Source: Pseudomonadota bacterium
GTDB lineage: Bacteria; Bdellovibrionota; Bacteriovoracia; Bacteriovoracales; Bacteriovoracaceae
Direction of reading: 5' to 3'
Assembly: GCA_027487685.1 (NCBI GenBank)
Contig: JAIYDC010000081.1
Location: forward strand, 1 to 64,000
Length of the DNA stretch: 64,000 bases
This document shows positions 28,721-37,709 of the stretch, piece by piece. The translations under genes were made by a program, and so were the position numbers. The notes below the pieces were generated by a model. That model saw nothing but the letters and a program-made list of their open reading frames with translations, did not search any database and was not told the origin of the DNA. The stretch's first letter is position 1; every line of letters begins with the position of its first letter.

Positions 28721-29518
28721 TTAGCGCGCCTCAACTTTGCGGCCCTCCACCCGTAGGTCGTTCTTCTTTAGAACGAACTCCACCCGCCGGTCATGGATCA
28801 GACCATTGACCTTTTGCTGGGGCCTTGAGTCACCATAGAACACGGTGGTAATTCTGTCAGCGGAAACTCCCCGCTGGATAAGAGATTTAGAAACGGCCAG
28901 AGCACGTGCGCTGGAAAGCGTATAGGCATCGGTCTGATCTTTCGTCCCGACCTCACCCGCCTCGGCGTGGCCTTCAACAAGAACGTTCCAGTTGTTTTCC
29001 CGTAGGAGCTTCACAAGTGAGTCGAAGACCTGGATATTGATCTCGTCGATCCCCGTAGAACCCTTTTGGAAATTGATTTTATCTTTCATGCGAACCAGGA
29101 TCGACTCGGGCATTTCGTAGACCGTTGCCGCTTCGCCAAGCTCATTATCAGCGAGCATTTTTTTCAACTGATTGAGCTGGGTGTCAGACTCCCGGTTGAC
29201 CTCGTGCTTATCCAGAAGACCCTCTGCGGTTAGGAATTCAATCGGAAAGGGCTTGGCCGGCATGTCGCTGTCTACCATTGTCGGTGCATCGTTGGGCGAC
29301 TTCCCGGAGCGCATGACTTCACCGGCCTTGAGCACGTTACCTCCGAAGGCGTTACGGAGCGAGCCGATGGCCGCTTCATACTTGGCCGTCTCGGTCTTTG
29401 CAAACGAGAGGAGCAGGATGAAGAAGGTCAACAGGAGCGTACATAAGTCTGAAAAGGTCGCAAGCCAACCGGGGGCACCAGGCTTACAAGGAGGACACTT
29501 AGGTGCGACGTCACTCAT
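28721..29518 (-). CDS. motB: Flagellar motor protein MotB
   Basis: PGWLATFSDLCTLLLTFFILLLSFA plug/TM; OmpA-like VEGHAEAGEVG...LSSARALAVSKSLIQRGVS. Confidence 0.93.
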   Translation of the reverse strand: MSDVAPKCPPCKPGAPGWLATFSDLCTLLLTFFILLLSFAKTETAKYEAAIGSLRNAFGGNVLKAGEVMRSGKSPNDAPTMVDSDMPAKPFPIEFLTAEGLLDKHEVNRESDTQLNQLKKMLADNELGEAATVYEMPESILVRMKDKINFQKGSTGIDEINIQVFDSLVKLLRENNWNVLVEGHAEAGEVGTKDQTDAYTLSSARALAVSKSLIQRGVSADRITTVFYGDSRPQQKVNGLIHDRRVEFVLKKNDLRVEGRKVEAR

Positions 29519-29521
29519 GAC

Positions 29522-30286
29522 TTACTCCTTGGCTTCCGGCTGCAGACGATCCTTCGGAGGTAAGAATGAGTCGAGCTTTTCACGGATAACTCGCGGATTT
29601 TCACCGGCCACGATCCCGAGAACACCAGCGACGATGATATTCATCTTGGTCGCCTCCTGCTTCGAGCGCTGCTTGAGCTTGGTTGCAATCGGGATTGTGA
29701 AGACGTTCGCGATCACCGCACCGTAGAAAGTTGTCAGGAGTGCTACCGCCATCGCAGGACCGATCGACGACGGGTCAGACATGTTCTGGAGCATCTGCAC
29801 CAAACCGATGAGAGTTCCGATCATACCGAAGGCCGGACCGTCGGCGCCCATGCCTTCAAGAATATCGACACCTTTAGAGTGTCGGTCCTCCATCGCGGCG
29901 ATCTCAAGAGAAAGAATGGAGGTGATGACTTCTGGTGGCCGGTTATCGGCCGCAAGCGTCACGGCCTTCTTAAGAAACTTATCCTCCACTGGAATCTTCT
30001 CGAGAGCAAAGACTGATTCTCGTCGTGCGGTCTCAGCGAGTTTTTGAATTTCGTCGATCATGGCCTTTGAGTCCGTATTCGAATTGAAGATGGACTTTAA
30101 GAAAATCGCCACCAATGCCTTCACATACTCCATCGGCCACTTAATGAGAGTGGTCGCGATCACACCACCGCCCACCACCACCACCGAAGGAACGTCGATG
30201 AAAATTGAAAGCGGAGATCCATAGAGGATGGACCCCAAGATCGCTAAACTTGCTAACACTAATCCCGCTACCGTTGAAATATCCAT
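29522..30286 (-). CDS. motA: Flagellar motor protein MotA
   Basis: Four-TM; GPAFGMIGTLIGLVQMLQNMSDPSSIGPAMAVALLTTFYGAVIANVFTIPIATKL. Confidence 0.95.
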   Translation of the reverse strand: MDISTVAGLVLASLAILGSILYGSPLSIFIDVPSVVVVGGGVIATTLIKWPMEYVKALVAIFLKSIFNSNTDSKAMIDEIQKLAETARRESVFALEKIPVEDKFLKKAVTLAADNRPPEVITSILSLEIAAMEDRHSKGVDILEGMGADGPAFGMIGTLIGLVQMLQNMSDPSSIGPAMAVALLTTFYGAVIANVFTIPIATKLKQRSKQEATKMNIIVAGVLGIVAGENPRVIREKLDSFLPPKDRLQPEAKE

Positions 30287-30400
30287 ACTTCACCTAATGA
30301 AAAAAGAGTCTGTGTGTTCAAAGTATCGGAATTTGATAGGCGAACTTAAATGGAGGATTTCACTGGAATAAAGCGGTCAAGATTGAGGGGACGAGGTCAG

Positions 30401-30428
30401 GAAAAAACCCCCGCTACAGCGGGGGTTT
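30401..30428 (-). terminator. Rho-independent terminator (possibly bidirectional)
   Basis: CCCCCGCTACAGCGGGGG flanked by A6 and T4. Confidence 0.85.
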
Positions 30429-30431
30429 TGA

Positions 30432-30644
30432 TTACTTTTCTTCAGAATTCAGCATCGCGGAATCAATAAAGGAGAGCATTGCGCTCCGCAGCTCTTCAAG
30501 GGATACTTGAGATCTGTCTTCACCCTTAAAAACCTCGTCCCTGATTAACTCAACCGGAAAACCGGTCAGATTGGCGAGCATTTCCAAGCTCACTTTTCCA
30601 TTCTTGTCTTCAGGTCCCATCATGGTCTGGTCACTCGTTGTCAT
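30432..30644 (-). CDS. Hypothetical 70-aa protein
   Basis: ORF with SD (CAAGGAG) and own terminator. Confidence 0.7.
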   Translation of the reverse strand: MTTSDQTMMGPEDKNGKVSLEMLANLTGFPVELIRDEVFKGEDRSQVSLEELRSAMLSFIDSAMLNSEEK

Positions 30645-30816
30645 TCTTGACTCCTTGAACTATTACGCTACCTAAATCCATTTTGGTAGCTGTTGCAACA
30701 GAGCGTATCTTTCAAGGAAAAACAAAGTCAATGTGACATAACATTAATGTAAGATTATGTAAGGGTATTCTTGAGAATTTGGCTCTAACTCTTAGGAATT
30801 ATTGTATTTACTGACC

Positions 30817-31977
30817 CTAATACCCGGGTGTTCCGAGCAATGTTAGAAAGCTCGAGACCTTATTCTCCATTTCCTGAAACTCCTGGACTGGCCTGGACAA
30901 AAGAGTGATGCCTCCCCCTGCTCCGTATCTCCATAAGCGGTCACTCGCAGAGAGTGAGGCCGTCCTGATGTTAATGCTGGCAGATTTTCGCTCTCCGAGA
31001 CAGAGAAGAGTTGAGCCACAGTAGATGCCCCGTTGGTAGCGTTCGACCTCTTGTATGATCTGCATCACTCTTTTTTTAGGGGCTCCCGTCACACTGCCAC
31101 CCGGGAAAAGGCACTCGAGGGTTCGCCGCAGCCCGAGAGGGCGCTCTAGGTCCACCGCTAGAACAGAGCACTGGTGCAAGAGTCCTGGCACTCGCAAGCA
31201 AGCACGCTCCTTAAGAACCTTGGCGCGAGGCCGCTCCAGGCGATTGAGATCATTCCGGAGAAGATCGGTGATCATCGTCAGCTCCCCCTCCTCTTTCACA
31301 TCTCCAAGCATCTCTTGCCACTCCTTGCGCCAATTCTTCCCCACTCTCCGAGTGCCCTTGATCGGCATCGTCAGCATCCGGTTGCGATCGTACTGGAACA
31401 GGCACTCAGGTGAGTTACTAAGAATCATTTCATCGCCTAGGAATGTTCCGTGGGCGTAGGCACTGACTCCGGGACGAGAAAAGAAGAAGTCCGAAAGGTC
31501 ACGAGGGTCAATGAGCGCTTCGGTCTCAAAATCGAAGGGATAAGTCAGATTGACCTGGTAGCAGTTACCGTCCAGGAGATGATCTTGGATCCGGTGAAAG
31601 GCCAGCTTATACTCGCTCCAGGAAGGACGCTCAATCGAGCGAAGATGGACCTGCTTCAGCCGCGATTTGGGCAGGGCCTTTATTCTCTTGCGGCCAAACT
31701 CAAGCTCGATGGCCAGTGGTAACTCTGGCCCAACAGTATGTCCCAGGCCCATGAGGATCAGACCTAGCTCATAGTAGAAGTGATAAACGCGGGGCCTTTT
31801 CACTTTCTCCTGAATTGTTACCAACTCCAGTGAGGTGAGGAAGTTCTCCAGGGGATACGCCTCGGGAAAGCCTGTCAGAAGATTGAACCGGTGTTCCCGG
31901 TAATACACGTAAGCAACAGAGGCTTCCGAGAGCTCGAGGACCGCATCCCGGTTCCATTTGAACGTTGAGGTGATCAT
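30817..31977 (-). CDS. pabB: Chorismate-binding aminodeoxychorismate/anthranilate synthase component I
   Basis: IKGTRR, LTMITDLLRNDLNRL, FPGGSVTGAPKKRVMQIIQEVE. Confidence 0.9.
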   Translation of the reverse strand: MITSTFKWNRDAVLELSEASVAYVYYREHRFNLLTGFPEAYPLENFLTSLELVTIQEKVKRPRVYHFYYELGLILMGLGHTVGPELPLAIELEFGRKRIKALPKSRLKQVHLRSIERPSWSEYKLAFHRIQDHLLDGNCYQVNLTYPFDFETEALIDPRDLSDFFFSRPGVSAYAHGTFLGDEMILSNSPECLFQYDRNRMLTMPIKGTRRVGKNWRKEWQEMLGDVKEEGELTMITDLLRNDLNRLERPRAKVLKERACLRVPGLLHQCSVLAVDLERPLGLRRTLECLFPGGSVTGAPKKRVMQIIQEVERYQRGIYCGSTLLCLGERKSASINIRTASLSASDRLWRYGAGGGITLLSRPVQEFQEMENKVSSFLTLLGTPGY

Positions 31978-33326
31978 CAGGACTCGTGCTTCCCTTGAGG
32001 TGCGAGATCAGCAAACTTCGTCTGCGAACCGATCCAAGAGAGTTCGATGGTGCCCGGTTCGCCATTACGGTTTTTGGCAACAATAATTTCAGCAATCCCC
32101 TTCTTCGGCGTTTGAGCGTCGTAATACTCCTCGCGGTGAATAAGCAAGACGATGTTAGCGTCCTGCTCGAGAGAGCCCGACTCACGTAGATCTTGGAGCT
32201 GAGGACGCCGGTCGGTACGCGAAGCGGCGGTACGGTTGAGCTGTGAGAGGGCAACGACGGGAATCTCAAGCTCGTTGGCGAGCATCTTAAAGCCCCGCGA
32301 GAGCTCTGCGATCTCCTGCTCACGGTTCTGCTTTTTCACGTGCATCGGCATTATCTGGAGATAGTCGACCACGATCATGGCAAGGCCCTGCTCGGCCTTG
32401 AGTTTCCGGCAATAGGAGCGGATATCCATGAGGTTCGTTGAGCCAGAGTCGTTAATGTAGAGCTTAAGATTCGAGAGCTTCTGAACTGCACTGGCTATAG
32501 ATCGCAAGTCGAGCTCGTTAAATTCTTTGGTTTTGAGTTTACGGCCATCGATGCAAGCCTCGGAGGCCAGAAGTCGCATCGAAAGTTCGGCGTACATCAT
32601 TTCGTAAGAGAACACGGCGACCGCCATGTTGGTCTGTTTGGCAGCGGCCACGGCCCAGTTGAGCGCCAGGGCCGTCTTTCCCATACCCGGTCTGGCCGCG
32701 ATAAGGACCAACTGCCCCGGTTGAAGTCCCAGGAGGGAGCGGTCAATGGCCTGGAAGCCGGTGGAGACTCCCATGATCTCGCCCTTGGCCCGAGCTGGCT
32801 TCTCGAGTTCAGCGAGGTTCTCGAAGAGCGCCTGCTTGAGTGGGATCATCTTATTATTCTTGGTCTGCGCGGTTAACTTAAAAAAGCTCGCTTCCACGTC
32901 CTGAAGGAACTCCCCGACGTCTCCAGAGAAGTTCGTCCCGGTGGAAGCGACTCGGGTCGCAGTCCGGACAACCTCACGGAGCATGCTCTTTTGCTTAATG
33001 AGCTGAGCGTAGTACTCGACGTTCGCAGCAGAGCCCACTTCATCACAGATCGTGATCAGGGCCGTTTGCCCTCCGATGCGTTCGAGCTTTCCGTGATCGT
33101 TGAGCTTACTGGCGACAGTGACGATATCAAAGGGCATCCCTTCCATGAAGAGGTCTTTGATGGACTGATAGATCACGCCATATTGCGGGTGATAGAAATC
33201 TCCGCTATCGAGATTAACGTCGGAGATCTCATCGAAGCTACGGTTATCGATCAGAAGGCAACCGAGGAGGGCCTTCTCAGCTCCGATGTCATGGGGTAAT
33301 TCGTTGCGATTTTCTTGCGCCATCAC
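31977..33326 (-). CDS. dnaB: Replicative DNA helicase
   Basis: LPHDIGAEKALLGCLLID, AARPGMGKTALALNWA, VVDYLQIM, LRESGSLEQDANIVLLIHREEYY. Confidence 0.97.
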   Translation of the reverse strand: MMAQENRNELPHDIGAEKALLGCLLIDNRSFDEISDVNLDSGDFYHPQYGVIYQSIKDLFMEGMPFDIVTVASKLNDHGKLERIGGQTALITICDEVGSAANVEYYAQLIKQKSMLREVVRTATRVASTGTNFSGDVGEFLQDVEASFFKLTAQTKNNKMIPLKQALFENLAELEKPARAKGEIMGVSTGFQAIDRSLLGLQPGQLVLIAARPGMGKTALALNWAVAAAKQTNMAVAVFSYEMMYAELSMRLLASEACIDGRKLKTKEFNELDLRSIASAVQKLSNLKLYINDSGSTNLMDIRSYCRKLKAEQGLAMIVVDYLQIMPMHVKKQNREQEIAELSRGFKMLANELEIPVVALSQLNRTAASRTDRRPQLQDLRESGSLEQDANIVLLIHREEYYDAQTPKKGIAEIIVAKNRNGEPGTIELSWIGSQTKFADLAPQGKHES

Positions 33327-33424
33327 AAGGCTCCGAGGGAAAGGGTGTCGAATGGAGGAGACTTTAGCGCATGTGCGGTTTGTCGAGGTAGGAATATGTA
33401 CGGAATGTTAACGAAAGTTAGGAA

Positions 33425-33461
33425 TAAAAAACGGAGAGCGAGCACTTGGCCCACTCTCCGT
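33425..33461 (-). terminator. Rho-independent terminator between rplI and dnaB
   Basis: Minus strand ACGGAGAG...CTCTCCGT followed by T-tract. Confidence 0.8.
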
Positions 33462-33469
33462 AAATAAGA

Positions 33470-34048
33470 TTACTCTTCTGTGCCGTTCGCAGCGGCTTCA
33501 GCTTCAGCAGCGGCCGCGGCCTTAGCAGCTTCGGCCTTCGCCTTTTTCTCAGCGTTGCGTCTCTGAGCTTCTGCCTGCTGGCGCTTGAGTTCCTCCGCCA
33601 TAGCGGCGTCGATAGAAACTTTGAGCTTGAATTCAGCAGTCACGTCGCTGAAGAGCTTCGCCTTCACATCGTAAGTTCCGAGAGACTTGATTGATCCGTC
33701 GAACTGAAGGAGACGGCGCTCAATCGACACGCCCTGCTTCTCGAGTTCTTTGACGATATCCTGAGATGTTACGGCGCCGAAGAGGCGACCGTTAGCGCCA
33801 ACTTTCTTGATCAATTCAACGGTTATGCCGTCGATCTTTGTCTTAATAGCTTGCGCAGTTGCCTTCTCGGCGAGAATTTTCTTAGCGAGACCTTTCTGCT
33901 TGTCCTTAAGGACGTTTGAGTTCTTCTCGTCGGCGAGGATTGCGAGCCTCTTAGGGAAGAGGAAGTTCCGGGCAAAGCCAGCGGATACATTAACGATCTC
34001 ACCGATCGTTCCGAGGGCCTTAACCTTTTCAGTGAGGATGACTTTCAT
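33470..34048 (-). CDS. rplI: 50S ribosomal protein L9 with Ala/Lys-rich C-terminal extension
   Basis: MKVILTEKVKALGTIGEIVNVSAGFARNFLFPKRLA; about 40-aa extension after the L9 core. Confidence 0.97.
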   Translation of the reverse strand: MKVILTEKVKALGTIGEIVNVSAGFARNFLFPKRLAILADEKNSNVLKDKQKGLAKKILAEKATAQAIKTKIDGITVELIKKVGANGRLFGAVTSQDIVKELEKQGVSIERRLLQFDGSIKSLGTYDVKAKLFSDVTAEFKLKVSIDAAMAEELKRQQAEAQRRNAEKKAKAEAAKAAAAAEAEAAANGTEE

Positions 34049-34062
34049 ATAATTCTCCTAAA

Positions 34063-35061
34063 TTAATCTTTGATGTTACGTTTCACAAAAAACTTTCTAA
34101 AATCAAACCAGTTATCGAACAGGCCTGCCACCGCAATGAGATAGCCACCGACGAAGATCGTTACCACCACGATAAGGGTCCGAAAAAAACCTACAATCCC
34201 GGCAAAGTTCAGGAGGTCACTAAAGACTCCAAAACCCTGAAAAAAGTAGAAGATTCCAAGACACTTCACCAGAGTAAGCCCGATCATTTCAAGGGATGGC
34301 CCTACCAGCTCTGCTCCCCAAACCGCAGCCGCTAGGCTCAGCGCGAGCAAAGCGACGAAGGCGAAGGGAACACGAAAGGTTAGGAGCTCACGCTCGGAAT
34401 ACGGATAATCGTTCCCTGAAAAGAGGAGCCGGCGGCTCTTCAAAACGAGGGACATGTTAAACCACAGCATCAGAAAGACCCCCATAAAGAAGTAGCTGGG
34501 AAATGATTGGATCATCTCCGCGGCCAGGAGGTCAGGGCGGTCTAGCAGCTGGAGGACCTGGATCGCGTCCTTGTCCCCACTTTGCTCCACCGCTTTCTTT
34601 TGCTCAGCGATTTTATCCGCACTCTTCTCAATCTGCTGGACGATAAACCCCGTTGGCGTCGTCTTCATTGTGGACAAGACCACGGCAAAGAGTCCTGCTA
34701 TCGACAGGATGAAGGTCATCCCGAAAGCAACAAGTCCCTTAACAGGAGCAATTCCCCGAAGAACGACTTCAGCAATGGCGGCGGCAAAAAGAGCGATACA
34801 AGCATAGAATCCGAAAAGCGTCAGATCTCCGTAGATGAACCCGGCCAGGCCAAAACTCAGGGCAAGCCCCGCGGCGAGAGTCAGGTACCCCTTTACCCTA
34901 CCGTACATGACGATGGCCAGAGCGAGTGGAAACGGAGCAAAGATCGCCATGATGAAACTCATGCACAAAATCACCGAAGAAGCGCCGAGAAGGAGCAACC
35001 TACTGGTAGAGAGTTGTGGGGATTGCATCACGTCGGTATTCATACCTGTTCTGGTCTCCAA
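34063..35061 (-). CDS. DUF2232-like multi-pass membrane protein
   Basis: Multi-TM ORF in rpsF/rpsR-rplI-dnaB synteny; C-terminal FLxFFQGFGV-like region. Confidence 0.8.
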   Translation of the reverse strand: METRTGMNTDVMQSPQLSTSRLLLLGASSVILCMSFIMAIFAPFPLALAIVMYGRVKGYLTLAAGLALSFGLAGFIYGDLTLFGFYACIALFAAAIAEVVLRGIAPVKGLVAFGMTFILSIAGLFAVVLSTMKTTPTGFIVQQIEKSADKIAEQKKAVEQSGDKDAIQVLQLLDRPDLLAAEMIQSFPSYFFMGVFLMLWFNMSLVLKSRRLLFSGNDYPYSERELLTFRVPFAFVALLALSLAAAVWGAELVGPSLEMIGLTLVKCLGIFYFFQGFGVFSDLLNFAGIVGFFRTLIVVVTIFVGGYLIAVAGLFDNWFDFRKFFVKRNIKD

Positions 35062-35670
35062 TTAGCGAGCGACTTCGTTTGACTGGTAGCTGATGAGGAG
35101 CATGTTACGACCGCGCTTGATGGCCTCATTTGCCCGGCGCTGGAACGTAGGTGTTAGGCCCGTAATCCGTGACGGAGAGATTTTACCAAACTCGTTAACC
35201 AGCCAAGAATAAGACTTCGGATCTTTCCAATCCGGAGACGTCTTTTTAGCAGAGAACCAGCAAGACTTGCGCTTAGAATGCATTTTCTTGTCTTTGTCTT
35301 CTCCACCGAACTCATCATCAATCGCAGCCGCTTGGGTGTGATTAGGGTTCTTGTAGTCTTTAACGATTTCGGCCTGGTGCTTATCTTCACCGAGCTTGAT
35401 GATGAGGTGACGAACAAGATGCTCGTTAATATGGAACCGACGCTCGATCTCTGCGTTCAGGTTTCCTTCACCTTTGTACATGAAGTAGTGGTAAGCGCCT
35501 TTTTTGAGGCCGCTTTCCGTAGGCTGAGCGAAAGTTTTCACTCCCCATGAATCAGTGATGAGAACTTCTGCACCGAACTGCTTGAACGTTTCAGTGAGAG
35601 CGTTCTTGATGGATGACACAGCTTCTTCCGATGCGTCAGGGCGAACGACAAATGCCGTTTCGTAGATCAT
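35062..35670 (-). CDS. rpsF/rpsR: Ribosomal protein bS6-bS18 fusion
   Basis: N-terminal S6 (MIYETAFVVRPDASEEAV...YHYFMYKGEGNLNAEIERRFHINEHLVRHLIIKL) continuous with S18 (MHSKRKSCWF...GKISPSRITGLTPTFQRRANEAIKRGRNMLLISY); AGGAGG SD before ATG 35670. Confidence 0.92.
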   Translation of the reverse strand: MIYETAFVVRPDASEEAVSSIKNALTETFKQFGAEVLITDSWGVKTFAQPTESGLKKGAYHYFMYKGEGNLNAEIERRFHINEHLVRHLIIKLGEDKHQAEIVKDYKNPNHTQAAAIDDEFGGEDKDKKMHSKRKSCWFSAKKTSPDWKDPKSYSWLVNEFGKISPSRITGLTPTFQRRANEAIKRGRNMLLISYQSNEVAR

Positions 35671-35690
35671 ATTTCCTCCTGGATCTAAGC

Positions 35691-35708
35691 ATTCACCACA
35701 CGGTGAAT
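35691..35708 (-). promoter_or_regulatory. Leader hairpin upstream of rpsF/rpsR (candidate S6:S18 binding element)
   Basis: Minus strand ATTCACC-GTGT-GGTGAAT, 7-bp perfect stem, containing CCG next to the loop. Confidence 0.5.
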
Positions 35709-35843
35709 ACATTTATTAAGAGCCCACAGAACTATTCCTGTGAGCGAGATGAAATACATTAAATGAATGTCTTCGGGAACTTAGCACGAGTGAGGAAGCT
35801 TAGTCTAAGCCTTTCTAGGGGGGGAATTAGACCTCTTCTCTGT

Positions 35844-37535
35844 CTAATTGCCTGAATTTTCTGGGGCAGGTTCTACTTTAGGCCTAAAAAACCTAGTGTA
35901 GTTCAGAATATAGCGGACGGATATCTGCTGAAACAGTGAGGTCTCAGGATCCTTGGATATATCCTGTTCACTGCCCTCGAAGTTGGCAAGGCCCTCCTCC
36001 ATCGTAGAGGCGGGAGTTGTTGCCACGGTCGCAGCAGGGTCTTCGGTCGAAACTGGCGAAGAATCACTACCAGCAGAAGGCATAGCGACGGCATCCCCGC
36101 CGGATTCTGCGACTGGCCCCGTTGGCCCTTCTTCTGGCTTGGTCTCTGATACGGCGGCTTCGCCCTTCTTATTGAGGTCTGAGAGGTTAAGACCTTTGAG
36201 CCCGAGTGACCTGTTAGCGCCGGCCTGCATGCTCGCGAGGGTCCGCTGCACTTCCTGGTCAAAGTTCAAAGGCTTCTTTTTCTGGGCCGCGCGCTGCTTG
36301 TTGATAGCGTCGAGGGCCGCGAGCTTTGCTTTTTCGACCCGCGCCGCTCCATTGGCAAGCTGCCCCGCCAGCACGTCGGCCCGGGCGGTGTCCCCAGCGT
36401 TGAGTGCGTTCGCAAAGTCGGTTGCTATGTTCGATTGTGAGCGGAGGGTATCGGTCCCGAAGTTCGCGCTAAAGTTGGGCCGGTTAAGCCGCAGGGGTCT
36501 CTGGCATGCCTTCTCTGAGAAAACAATCCCCGCGCCACCTGAGCTGACGCAGGACTTCACTTCAGGCTTGATGCCATCGGCGAGGAGGGTCACATCCCCG
36601 TTCTTGGATCCGCCGTTTACGCCTCCGTTTCCGCCGGAGGTCGAGCCACCATTGGCACCCGAGGTCGAACCGCCCGTACTTCCGGAGGTCGAGCCGCCAG
36701 TTTCCCCGACGCTATTCGTGTCTTGAGTCGCCTTGTTGAAATCTGCGAGGAGTTTCTCCATCTTTTTGATGTTGTCCTTTAGCTTGGTCTCGGAGCTCAT
36801 TAGGTCCATCAAAACGAAGCCGGCGATCGCCGTTGCGCCGCCGAAGATGGCTGCGCGCGAGTAAGGATTATTCATAGCGGTCGTGATTTGCGTGATGAGG
36901 CCAGGGATGACCAGTTCGAAGTACATCAATGCTCCTGCAATTCCGACGACTGCTGCGCTTCCGAGCATTCCGGTGCCACCCGCCTTAACTGAGAGGAAAC
37001 TGTAGGCAGCTATAATCGCGTACTTTGTCGTACTTACCGCCGCCACGCCTGGTCCAGTTGGACCGCATCCATCTGGGGTCAGACCCAACAGGCTCGAGCC
37101 CTCGGCGAGTGCTAACGCGGTGGCGACGCCGTAAGCGGCCGAGACCGCCATCATCCACATCTTCCGCTTCTGAACGAAAGCCAGCTGATCCTTTTCCTCT
37201 TTAAGCTTCGCCTCTAACGTAGCCTTCTGAAGGTCTCCGCCATTAGCCATGGTCTTCTTTACCTCGTCGACCTTCTGTTCCTGATCCTTATGGTGCTTCT
37301 TTTGCTGCTGACCTCCGAGGAGTTCCGCGGCGATGTAAGCCACGGAGCCGGCCATAAACACATAGATCGACGGACTCTTCGGAGCAAGACAGTTGAGAAT
37401 GATAGTCGAGCCGACAGCCGCGGTCCCAAGACCCAGCACCTGATTCGCAATCGGCCCCATGCTCATCGCGCGAGCAGAGTTCACAGGGGCTATGATGAGC
37501 ACAAAGCTTAGTATGATGGCGAAAAACTTATTCAT
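35844..37535 (-). CDS. Putative membrane protein with Gly/Ser repeat linker
   Basis: Signal peptide, several TM segments, GGSTSGSTGGSTSGANGGSTSGGNGG linker. Confidence 0.75.
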   Translation of the reverse strand: MNKFFAIILSFVLIIAPVNSARAMSMGPIANQVLGLGTAAVGSTIILNCLAPKSPSIYVFMAGSVAYIAAELLGGQQQKKHHKDQEQKVDEVKKTMANGGDLQKATLEAKLKEEKDQLAFVQKRKMWMMAVSAAYGVATALALAEGSSLLGLTPDGCGPTGPGVAAVSTTKYAIIAAYSFLSVKAGGTGMLGSAAVVGIAGALMYFELVIPGLITQITTAMNNPYSRAAIFGGATAIAGFVLMDLMSSETKLKDNIKKMEKLLADFNKATQDTNSVGETGGSTSGSTGGSTSGANGGSTSGGNGGVNGGSKNGDVTLLADGIKPEVKSCVSSGGAGIVFSEKACQRPLRLNRPNFSANFGTDTLRSQSNIATDFANALNAGDTARADVLAGQLANGAARVEKAKLAALDAINKQRAAQKKKPLNFDQEVQRTLASMQAGANRSLGLKGLNLSDLNKKGEAAVSETKPEEGPTGPVAESGGDAVAMPSAGSDSSPVSTEDPAATVATTPASTMEEGLANFEGSEQDISKDPETSLFQQISVRYILNYTRFFRPKVEPAPENSGN

Positions 37536-37709
37536 GACCCAATTATCGGTACTTTGGAGAGAAACGTTCGGAGTTTTTGCAGAATCCTCTGGTTAGCCTT
37601 CTAGAGGGTAGTCAATGCTGCCAGTTAAGCTTGGCACTCCTGTTGGCCATCAGGAATTTTTTTAAGGGATTTTTTAAGTTGACCGATAAAGTTAAATCTT
37701 AGGAGACCT

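Noticed and set aside
34582-35082. 166-aa plus-strand ORF opposite the DUF2232-like gene
   Set aside because: Shadow ORF; charged low-complexity composition and no SD, while the minus frame is a coherent multi-TM protein in conserved synteny.
35953-36726. 257-aa plus-strand ORF antisense to the Gly/Ser-linker protein
   Set aside because: Ser/Pro/Ala-rich composition is the mirror of the opposite-strand coding bias; the minus-strand ORF has a signal peptide and TM segments.
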